From DATJGF01 sp035495315 (GTDB taxonomy: Bacteria > Verrucomicrobiota > Verrucomicrobiia > Limisphaerales > UBA8199), in the NCBI GenBank assembly GCA_035495315.1, contig DATJGF010000086.1:1-50579 (forward strand): DNA of 50,579 nucleotides. The letters are read 5' to 3'. Shown in pieces: positions 25,588 to 31,806 of this stretch; position 1 is the first letter of the stretch, and each line of letters starts with the position of its first letter. Both the position numbers and the translations under genes were made by a program. Below the pieces are notes generated by a model, which saw only the letters and a list, made by a program, of their open reading frames with translations, ran no database searches and was not told the DNA's origin.

Positions 25588-25632
25588 ACCCAGAGATGAA
25601 GTTGAAAGTGGCAGGTTGCAGGTGCTTTTCTT

Positions 25633-25684
25633 GGGTCAATACATAGGTAACACCTTTGGTTCAATACTCGGTAACGCTTTTGGG
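25633..25684. repeat. Two tandem 24-25-bp units, possible insertion-sequence end
   Basis: Two adjacent units share tcaatac, a 2-3-base spacer, ggtaac, three bases and ttt (units begin at 25636 and 25661). Read on the minus strand they resemble the 'gttacctatgtattga' ends I associate with IS481-type elements; that link is from memory and untested. No transposase is nearby, so this would be a solo end or remnant between thrH and the prepilin gene. Confidence 0.55.
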
Positions 25685-25739
25685 ATTTATTCATTGTTGT
25701 TGTTTCTGTCTTTCTTAGAAACCACCTCATAAATGGTGG

Positions 25740-25802
25740 GGCCCGCTCGCCGAGCGGGCCGGGCCGGTTTTTGCGCAGGAAGAGACGGCTCGGCGAGCCG
25801 TC
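25740..25802. repeat. Pair of GC-rich perfect palindromes
   Basis: 25740-25760 is a perfect palindrome with arms ggcccgctcg / cgagcgggcc around a central C. 25784-25802 is another: gacggctcg / cgagccgtc around a G. Both carry the motif ctcgscgag. They lie in a convergent gap of 245 bases (25588-25832) with no gene. A dispersed hairpin family is the likeliest reading; together they could also stop transcription from both sides. Confidence 0.8.
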
Positions 25803-25832
25803 CCTACCGCGCAGGCCATCTGCGAACTACAA

Positions 25833-26483
25833 CTATGGAATCCAAACCAGGTCTGGGTTATTTGTGCGCCCGCAGTCGGCGTCAAAATCCCAATACGCGA
25901 GATTCTTGAAGCGCGCGGAGTGGCCGTCGAGGAAGGTGAATTGTGCCCCACCCAAATGCAGGTTGGTATGGACGTTATTCTGTTGGGCAACAGCTGCGAG
26001 TTTGCCGTTATCGAAGAGCCAGACGGTACGAAGCGTGTGTGCCACCGAACTGAGCTTAACCTGGTTGCCCGTGCCAATCCCGTTTACATGTTCGTTGAGG
26101 CAGTAATGGAAAAGGTTATTGCCGTTGCTGCGGCGTGGGTTGGCTGGACAGATCCAGAGTGAACGGCCGGGATCGATCTCGGCATTGGTGCGCCAGGGCA
26201 TCTCTCGATAACAAGGCAGACCGAGCGCGCGAGGCAGGTCATTGTACCAACCCGCGTTAGTGCTGGTGCCGTTGGGCGTGCCGTCCTTGGGCAGCAAATC
26301 GTTGTTGTCGCCGGCGAAAAGCTGGGTTGCGAGGCCCCATTGTTTGAGATTGTTGAGGCAGGAGGCGGCTTTGGCGGCTTGTTTGGCCCGGTTAAGGGAG
26401 GGGAGCAAAAGACTCGCGAGAATTGCAATGATTGCGATAACGACCAGCAATTCAATTAACGTAAATGCCCGATTCAGTTTCAT
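25833..26483 (-). CDS. Type II secretion-like prepilin, second copy
   Basis: A 216-aa prepilin-like protein: leader MKLNR, then AFTLIELLVVIAIIAILASL and LLPSLNRAKQAAKAASCLNN. The C-terminal domain has LPKDGTPNGTSTNAGWYNDL, LWICPANPRRSNGNNLFHYC, TVWLFDNGKLAAVA, and the shared LDGHSARFKNLAYWDFDADC region. The ATG at 26483 is preferred to 26591 because it gives the normal leader and has CGGGACAA upstream. It resembles the protein at 23950-24759 in layout, but the globular domains differ, so this is probably an old family relationship rather than a recent duplication. Function unknown. Confidence 0.9.
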   Translation of the reverse strand: MKLNRAFTLIELLVVIAIIAILASLLLPSLNRAKQAAKAASCLNNLKQWGLATQLFAGDNNDLLPKDGTPNGTSTNAGWYNDLPRALGLPCYREMPWRTNAEIDPGRSLWICPANPRRSNGNNLFHYCLNEHVNGIGTGNQVKLSSVAHTLRTVWLFDNGKLAAVAQQNNVHTNLHLGGAQFTFLDGHSARFKNLAYWDFDADCGRTNNPDLVWIP

Positions 26484-26815
26484 TTGTCCCGGCCTGCGAT
26501 CGTTATCGTGGTTGAGGCGCGTGCTGTTTGTTTCGAGCGAGCGCCGCAAACGACATGGACCGCTTGTAGCATAGGCGTTGGAGAAAAGCACGATTTATCT
26601 TTACATTGAAATCCGGCGAGGATGCCCAGGAATAGCCCAACGTTTCAGGGCGTTTCAGGGGCTGTCGCCCAAACGACTTTTCGGAAGGCCGAGCTCCGCG
26701 TAACCCCGCGAGGCCCAGAAAAGTGCTTCTTAGCCACAAAATTGGGGCCTCGGGGAGCTCGGCCTTCAGAGAGTCAGGGCGCTACGTTTGATTGCGATGA
26801 AGGTTTGCGCAGCCT
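26484..26815. other. Intergenic region holding repeat copy B
   Basis: A 332-base gap between divergent genes. About a third is the dispersed repeat listed at 26658-26766. The bases just left of it contain a short tandem (gcgtttcagg twice near 26640-26660). No gene or clear promoter was found. Confidence 0.5.
26658..26766 (-). repeat. Dispersed palindromic intergenic repeat, copy B
   Basis: The second copy, inverted relative to 10526-10635, of a ~110-bp element. It is better preserved: aaggccgagctcc (26685-26697) and ggagctcggcctt (26754-26766) form a perfect 13-bp inverted repeat, with an inner inverted pair gaggccc / gggcctc (26710-26716, 26745-26751). The nested symmetry suggests a two-stem RNA or a transposase-recognised hairpin. 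Confidence 0.75.
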
Positions 26816-27517
26816 ATGCTTGCCGGCTCCATGGTGCGGCTGGTTTTATTTGATATCGACGGTACGCTCGTGCGGACGGGTGGGGCTGGGGTGAAGGCTT
26901 TTGCGAAGGTGTTCGAGACGGAATTTGGCGCGACCGACGGGTTTGAGCGGCTCAAATTCTCCGGCCGAACGGATATGAGCCTGGTGCGCGAGTTTTTCGG
27001 CTATCACAACATTGCGGCGACGCCTGAGAATTTTCGGCGCTTTTTTGAGCGCTACGTATTTTGGCTGGATCACATTCTGCAGGGGAGTAAAACGGCAATT
27101 TGTCCAGGCGTATGCGAGTTCCTGCAGCAACTGAGGTTCATGACTCCGACGCCGTTATTGGGATTGTTGACAGGCAACATCAGACTGGGAGCGGAGATCA
27201 AGCTGCAGCATTTTGATCTGTGGAAGGTTTTTGCAACGGGGGCTTTCGCCGACGATCACGAAGACCGGGATCAGATTGCGGCGATCGCGCGGCAACGCGG
27301 TTGCGAAATTCTGCGCGAAAAGCTGGGCGACGACCAGGTGCTGGTGATTGGCGACACGCCGTTGGATATCCGATGTGCGCGCGCGATAGGATCGCGGGTT
27401 TTGGCGGTCGCGACGGGGGGCGCAACGCTGGAGGAGTTACAGCAACACAAACCCGACTGGGCGATAGCAGACCTGAACGGAATCTCGGCGATGGAGGTTG
27501 TCCATAATGGCGCCTGA
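26816..27517 (+). CDS. HAD-superfamily phosphatase (phosphoglycolate-phosphatase-like)
   Basis: A 233-aa HAD hydrolase. Motif I is LVLFDIDGTLVRTGGAGVKA, motif II is LLGLLTGN, a Lys-containing stretch follows, and motif III/IV is VLVIGDTPLDIRCARAIGSR with VLAVATGG after it. The cap domain (FGATDGFERLKFSGRTDMSL) has the helical phosphoglycolate-phosphatase-like form, but the true substrate is unknown. The ATG at 26831 is an alternative start and fits the family better by five residues. It overlaps the following TPR gene by 11 bases, so the two are probably translated together. Confidence 0.88.
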   Translation: MLAGSMVRLVLFDIDGTLVRTGGAGVKAFAKVFETEFGATDGFERLKFSGRTDMSLVREFFGYHNIAATPENFRRFFERYVFWLDHILQGSKTAICPGVCEFLQQLRFMTPTPLLGLLTGNIRLGAEIKLQHFDLWKVFATGAFADDHEDRDQIAAIARQRGCEILREKLGDDQVLVIGDTPLDIRCARAIGSRVLAVATGGATLEELQQHKPDWAIADLNGISAMEVVHNGA

Positions 27518-28040
27518 AAGTAGTATGGGTACCGGGATGTCGCGACTCGAACCGCCCAATACGCATTTGCTTTCCGCTGCGGCGGGGTGGCTCGGCTTGG
27601 GGAATATCGTCGAGGCGAAAGCCGAGTTGGCGCAGATCGATCCTGCCAACCAGGATCATCCCGACGTCCTGGAAGTGCGGTGGGAAATCGCCGCGATTGA
27701 GCATCAGTGGGAACAAGGGCTTGAAATCGCGCGCAAACTTCTTCAGGCGGCGCCTGATCGCGCGTCGGGTTGGTTGCATCAGGCGTATGCGTTGCGCCGC
27801 GTGCCCGAGGGCACGGTGAAACAGGCCTGGGACGCGTTGCTTCCGGCGTTCGACAAGTTCCCACAGGAATCGATCATTTCTTTTAACCTTTCCTGCTATG
27901 CGTGCCAGTTGGGGCAGTTGGATGCGGCCCGGGTTTGGTTTAAACGAGCAATGGTGATCGGAGGCAAGCAACGAATTAAGGCGCAGGCGTTGGCGGACAG
28001 TGATTTGGCACCGCTGTGGGGGGAAATAAGTCAGTTGTGA
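27507..28040 (+). CDS. TPR-repeat protein
   Basis: A 177-aa helical-repeat protein. The pattern is TPR-like: AAGWLGLGNIVEAKAELAQI with DPANQDHPDVLEVRWEIAAI, WEQGLEIARKLLQAAPDR, ASGWLHQAYALRRVP, and SFNLSCYACQLGQLDAARVW. It is a scaffold for protein contacts with no catalytic motif. The start at 27507 has GGAGG at 27493-27497 as a ribosome binding site inside the end of the HAD gene. The overlap suggests a shared role with that phosphatase. It ends before a convergent gene, with a hairpin between. Confidence 0.82.
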   Translation: MAPESSMGTGMSRLEPPNTHLLSAAAGWLGLGNIVEAKAELAQIDPANQDHPDVLEVRWEIAAIEHQWEQGLEIARKLLQAAPDRASGWLHQAYALRRVPEGTVKQAWDALLPAFDKFPQESIISFNLSCYACQLGQLDAARVWFKRAMVIGGKQRIKAQALADSDLAPLWGEISQL

Positions 28041-28045
28041 GCTCG

Positions 28046-28075
28046 AATGGGACCTATTGGGCCTATGGACCCATT
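28046..28075. terminator. Hairpin between convergent genes
   Basis: aatggg (28046-28051) pairs with cccatt (28070-28075), extended imperfectly inside. It lies between the TPR stop (28040) and the convergent CAP-protein stop (28089). There is no T-run, so a bidirectional terminator is only suggested by position. Confidence 0.4.
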
Positions 28076-28088
28076 TGCGAGGCGCTAC

Positions 28089-30215
28089 TTAAAAATTACC
28101 CCTGATCCGATAAAACGTTTTGCTCGCGCCGCCGGTTGAGGTTGTGAAGCGGAATTTGGAATTCGGGGTCAACGTCTGCAACGTCGCCGAAGTATCCTGT
28201 GTCCAAGTGCCGGAAGGAGCGGTTGCTTTCCAGAGTTGGAAGGTCATGCCGGTCCGGTAATTGGAGACGGTGAAATCAATCTGGACCTGGTTGCCGTTGA
28301 CCGAGGGAGTGCTGGCGACCTCCAAGGCCGGCAAAGCGGCGCCTACGGTGACGACCAAGGCCGGGCCCCAGTTCAAGATGCGACTGTTGATGTGGGCGCG
28401 AACCTGCAGCAGGTAGCTGACGATGTTTGTGGGGTAAAAGGCAAAGGATGTGCCGCTGGGAATACTGGTTGTGATTGGATTCAACAGTTGATTGGCATTG
28501 GAAATCGCTATGTTGTCGAAGTAAAAGCCGATACCGGTGCTGGTCTGAGGGTAGTAGCTGCCGCCCTGAAATAGGTACGCAAAGCGTATTTGGATAGTTT
28601 GCCCAACATATGCCGCCAGCGAAACGCTGATATTGCTGAAGGCTCCGTCACCGCTGCCATTGTTGCCGGCCTGGCTCCAGAGATCGTGCCACGTTGCGCC
28701 TCCGTCAGTTGATATCTGGGCTTTAGCGACTTGTGTTGTGCTGGCCAAACCGAGTCGTTTTGCAAAGGTCAACATACTGCCGGCGTTCAGCCGAAGCAGT
28801 GGTTTCAGAGTCAAAAACTGATCGTCGGCTGTGGGGTGAGCGAGATGGAACGCGTGGGTTCCGGAAGCTACCAGGTCCGTTGTGATGACCGGATAGTTGC
28901 CGGTGGTCACTGCGGTCACATTGCCAAGACCGTTCTCTGCGCCTTCAACGATGGTGTACGGAGAAAGCTGGGTCTGCTGCCAATCATAACTCGTCGCCGC
29001 GCCGACTGCGGAAAAGGTGTAGACATTGCTTTGGTTCAAACCCGCGGGGTTTGGTCCGGTGATCGTTGGCGGAGAATAAACGGGGACGTAATCGGCTTTG
29101 ACATTTTTCGCGCCGGAAACCGTCGCGGTCATTGGGGCATTTAAACCCGTTGCGGTAAACGTGAGGGCGTAGTTTCCATTGCTGGTGACGGGGATTACGT
29201 ACCCGCCCGAATCGGCGGTTACCGCGTAATACTTGGACCCAGGGGTGTTGACGGTGACCCCACCGATGCCTTCGCCGAGATCATAAAAGCCATTGCCATT
29301 GGAGTCGTAATAAACGACCCCGGTAATCAAAGGAGTGCTCGCTTGTTGAGTGGCAAAGTCCTGGGTGACCAATTGTGGACCGACCTGGTCGGGCGGTGGT
29401 CCGGGTCCATTGACTCCGTCCACTACACCAATGCCGACCTCCCGAAAACCGGCGGTGAGCATGTTTTGACGGTGGCCACGGCCGGGCTGCATGCCGGCAG
29501 GGCCCGGACCCCAATCGACGGCGAAACCCGCATGGCCATAAAACACATAATGAGCATAAGCGTAAACGTTTTCACCCCAGGTGTTCCAAGTGTAACCATT
29601 CGCGGTGATGCGTTGGCCCGGATCCAGCACGGTGGTGCCATTGGTCTGAGAATGGCCCTGGTACACATTGGTGAACATATCGCCACTGTGCCAGCGGGCC
29701 GCGGCCATCAATTGGGCGTTCATTGCGACTGGCGGGACCGGCGGGTTGGTGGCGAATTCTAATTGGAGCTGGTTAAGATCGACGATGTAATAGGGGGGAT
29801 AGGAGTAAGCGGATAAAACGTCCGGATCGGTCGTCGTCGCCAGCCGCTGGCCCTCGGCGGTTGGATTGGCTCGCATCCGGTTGAGGTATTCGAGGTAGAG
29901 TTGTTCTTCATCGGTGGGCGCGCCAATGGAGTACAGGATAGATCCTTTCGGTTGGGGACCGCCGGTGTCGTTTGGCGCAGGTAGATCCCGGATTTGAATA
30001 GGAGGAGCTGGTGGAGGAGCCTGCGGGGCAGGCCCGGAAACCATAGTTGGAGCGTTCTGCCCCGACACTGCTTCGATCAAGAATAAGGAAATTAAAAGCG
30101 TTGGAATCGACGGAGATTGAACGCGAAAAGGCTGGTGAGCTCTGGTGTCGCCTTGGAGCGTTCGATGGATTATGGCTTTGAGGCCCAAGGTTGAATAAAA
30201 TGGGAGGATCTTCAT
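28089..30215 (-). CDS. Secreted CAP-domain protein with SdrD-B-like and C-terminal beta modules
   Basis: About 708 aa from the ATG at 30215; upstream in-frame Met codons are less likely. An N-terminal hydrophobic segment (IPTLLISLFLIEAVSGQ) is the export signal. A Pro-rich linker leads into a CAP/SCP domain with MAAARWHSGDMFTNVYQGHS, TWGENVYAYA and GHRQNMLTAGFREVGIGV, so the usual His and Glu pocket residues are present. A Cna-B/SdrD-like repeat follows (ITGVVYYDSNGNGFYDLGEG), then a jelly-roll-like module (STDGGATWHDLWSQAGNNGS, IRFAYLF, FYFDNIAI), and a C-terminal module ending FYRIRGNF. Bacterial CAP proteins are extracellular; activity is largely unknown. The gene is divergent from the bactofilin operon. 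Confidence 0.87.
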   Translation of the reverse strand: MKILPFYSTLGLKAIIHRTLQGDTRAHQPFRVQSPSIPTLLISLFLIEAVSGQNAPTMVSGPAPQAPPPAPPIQIRDLPAPNDTGGPQPKGSILYSIGAPTDEEQLYLEYLNRMRANPTAEGQRLATTTDPDVLSAYSYPPYYIVDLNQLQLEFATNPPVPPVAMNAQLMAAARWHSGDMFTNVYQGHSQTNGTTVLDPGQRITANGYTWNTWGENVYAYAHYVFYGHAGFAVDWGPGPAGMQPGRGHRQNMLTAGFREVGIGVVDGVNGPGPPPDQVGPQLVTQDFATQQASTPLITGVVYYDSNGNGFYDLGEGIGGVTVNTPGSKYYAVTADSGGYVIPVTSNGNYALTFTATGLNAPMTATVSGAKNVKADYVPVYSPPTITGPNPAGLNQSNVYTFSAVGAATSYDWQQTQLSPYTIVEGAENGLGNVTAVTTGNYPVITTDLVASGTHAFHLAHPTADDQFLTLKPLLRLNAGSMLTFAKRLGLASTTQVAKAQISTDGGATWHDLWSQAGNNGSGDGAFSNISVSLAAYVGQTIQIRFAYLFQGGSYYPQTSTGIGFYFDNIAISNANQLLNPITTSIPSGTSFAFYPTNIVSYLLQVRAHINSRILNWGPALVVTVGAALPALEVASTPSVNGNQVQIDFTVSNYRTGMTFQLWKATAPSGTWTQDTSATLQTLTPNSKFRFTTSTGGASKTFYRIRGNF

Positions 30216-30311
30216 TACAAGGCTATCGCAAGGCTTGGTGGTCGAATTCCTGAGCGCTGATCTGCGGAAGACTTTTAGATGCTGAAGCAGGGGTGCGCAA
30301 TCCAAAAGCAT

Positions 30312-30332
30312 CCCCTAGGAAATTCCTAGGGG
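30312..30332. promoter_or_regulatory. Perfect 21-bp palindrome upstream of the bactofilin promoter
   Basis: Arms ccccctagg-type: ccc ctaggaa (30312-30321, ccCCTAGGAA) and ttcctagggg (30323-30332) are exact reverse complements around a central A. It ends 12 bases before a consensus -35 box. It could be an operator for the bactofilin genes and the divergent CAP gene, or a copy of a dispersed hairpin. Confidence 0.65.
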
Positions 30333-30344
30333 CTGTTGGCAGAG

Positions 30345-30375
30345 TTGACAGTGCCTTGGTTGGCTCGGTTACACT
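30345..30375 (+). promoter_or_regulatory. Sigma-70-type promoter for the bactofilin genes
   Basis: A perfect -35 box TTGACA at 30345-30350. Two -10 candidates: GTTACA at 30368 (17-base spacer) or TACACT at 30370 (19-base spacer). The expected start point is near 30383, about 30 bases before the bactofilin ATG. The -35 match is strong; the -10 is mediocre. Confidence 0.55.
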
Positions 30376-30414
30376 CCCAACGTTCCAGAGTGAAACGTCA
30401 GCGAAATAAATGAA

Positions 30415-30837
30415 ATGAGCACAACACCAAGCAACAACAACAATGCGAACTCGAAGAACATCCTTAATTCGGATGTCGAGGTAAAGGGGGCAATCAAGTT
30501 TTCGGGTGAGCTGACCTTCGACGGGAAGTTGGAGGGGGACATCAGCTCTGAGGGCACGCTTAACCTGGGCGAGAACGCGGTTATCAAAGGAACCATCGAC
30601 GTGGGCTCGGTCATTGTCCGAGGCAAAATCACCGGCAACATCATCGCGAAGGATAAGATTGATCTGAAGGCCAAAACCGAATTGTTCGGAGACGTTCGCG
30701 CTTCCAAACTAGTGATGGAAGAAGGCGTTACCTTCGTTGGCAAAACGGAAGTCAATCCCAACAAGGTGTCGCCGACTGCTGCGCCGAATCGCAGTGAAGC
30801 TCCCAAAGTCGCGCCGCCGAAGGCTCCAGGGCTGTAA
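30415..30837 (+). CDS. Bactofilin
   Basis: A 140-aa polymer-forming cytoskeletal protein. After an Asn-rich N-terminus (residues 1-17) comes the bactofilin beta-helix: SDVEVKGAIKFSGELTFDGK, LEGDISSEGTLNLGENAVIK, GTIDVGSVIVRGKITGNIIA, DKIDLKAKTELFGDVRASKL. The C-terminus is Pro/Ala/Lys-rich and disordered. Bactofilins form filaments at the inner face of the membrane and organise cell shape, stalks or polysaccharide enzymes. No membrane segment is present; the short N-terminal tail may be the membrane-targeting part, as in other bactofilins. A second, zinc-ribbon bactofilin follows after about 160 bases on the same strand. Confidence 0.93.
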   Translation: MSTTPSNNNNANSKNILNSDVEVKGAIKFSGELTFDGKLEGDISSEGTLNLGENAVIKGTIDVGSVIVRGKITGNIIAKDKIDLKAKTELFGDVRASKLVMEEGVTFVGKTEVNPNKVSPTAAPNRSEAPKVAPPKAPGL

Positions 30838-30995
30838 CTTTACGACGGTCGTCAGAGCGGTGTCAGTTGCTCTGCGCGTAATTCCGCCGCGCGCACTTTA
30901 GGAGTGCGCCGCCGGGGTGTGTCCTTTTGTATTTTGCGAATGACATAAAAAGCCCAGGGCACTGCGCACTCCAAGTCCTGGCGGAGTTCGAAAAC

Positions 30996-31745
30996 ATGGG
31001 TTTTCTGCAAACGGTTCCGGTGGCATGTCCCAGGTGCGGCTACACGCAGCCGGAACCTCGTAGCGCCTATTCGACGATCTGCAAGAACTGCCACCAGCAC
31101 TTCCGTTTGCAGGATGTGCTGCAACCCTCTGCCAAGGCTTCGAAGGTTATCATCGAACAACGGCGAATTCGCTGCTTTCAGTGCGGAACGGAATTGGAAG
31201 CGCCGCGCGCAGCGGCTTCAACGATGTGCAAACGCTGCAGCGGACACGTCGATTTGAGCGATTACCGGATTACGCAGACGATGTCCAAAAACTACCGGAC
31301 ACACGGGTGGGTGGTGGTCGAGGAAAAGGGATTTCTGCTCAACACCGATACGCTGGCGGGCGAGGCAGTGATTAAAGGGCGTGTCATTGGAAAGCTCGTG
31401 GCGACGGGGAGCCTTGAGTTACATTCCAGCGCGAATATCAAGGGGCAATTCAGCGCCGGCCGCATTATCATTCCGAGCGGACATCATTTTCGCTGGCCCG
31501 AACCTTTGCGAGCAGGTGGGTTTGAACTTGCCGGTGAGTTGGTTGCCAACTTGATCAGCTCCGGCACGGTTCTATTGAGGGCGACGGCTCGGCTCTTTGG
31601 CGACGTGGAGGCGGCGAATTTGGTAGTGGAAGCGGGGGCCGTGTTGGTGGGGAGTTTGAGGATTGGACAGAGGCCGGAAAAGCTGAAATCCGAAAGCCGA
31701 GATTCGAAACAAATTGAAATAAGCAAAACCTCCAAAAACGAGTAG
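30996..31745 (+). CDS. Bactofilin with two N-terminal zinc ribbons
   Basis: A 249-aa protein from the ATG at 30996 (GGCGGAG upstream); the frame is open to 30927. Residues 11-32 form one four-Cys ribbon (Cys11, 14, 29, 32: CPRC, CKNC) and residues 60-81 a second with identical spacing (Cys60, 63, 78, 81: CFQC, CKRC), so the N-terminus is an internal duplication. Residues about 115-225 are a bactofilin beta-helix (GFLLNTDTLAGEAVIKGRVI, GSLELHSSANIKGQFSAG, LFGDVEAANLVVEAGAVLVG). The tail is Lys/Ser-rich. Eight Cys predict two zinc sites; their role, perhaps partner or nucleic-acid binding at the filament, is unknown. It likely co-assembles with, or is expressed beside, the upstream bactofilin. 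Confidence 0.88.
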   Translation: MGFLQTVPVACPRCGYTQPEPRSAYSTICKNCHQHFRLQDVLQPSAKASKVIIEQRRIRCFQCGTELEAPRAAASTMCKRCSGHVDLSDYRITQTMSKNYRTHGWVVVEEKGFLLNTDTLAGEAVIKGRVIGKLVATGSLELHSSANIKGQFSAGRIIIPSGHHFRWPEPLRAGGFELAGELVANLISSGTVLLRATARLFGDVEAANLVVEAGAVLVGSLRIGQRPEKLKSESRDSKQIEISKTSKNE

Positions 31746-31806
31746 GATTAGGATTACAATTAGGACTCTAGATCTATATTCCTACTCTTAATCTTAATCC
31801 TAATCC
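31745..31806. terminator. 12-bp inverted repeat spanning a convergent gene junction
   Basis: ggattaggatta (31745-31756) and taatcctaatcc (31795-31806) are exact inverses, with further partial pairing inside. The left arm starts in the stop codon of the zinc-ribbon bactofilin and the right arm covers the stop of the opposing gene. The T-rich bases after it on the plus strand (31807-31812) fit a bidirectional terminator. Confidence 0.6.

Noticed and set aside
27198..27971. A 257-codon minus-strand open frame across the HAD and TPR genes
   Set aside because: Arg/Pro-rich antisense shadow of two recognisable genes; no motif or start signal.
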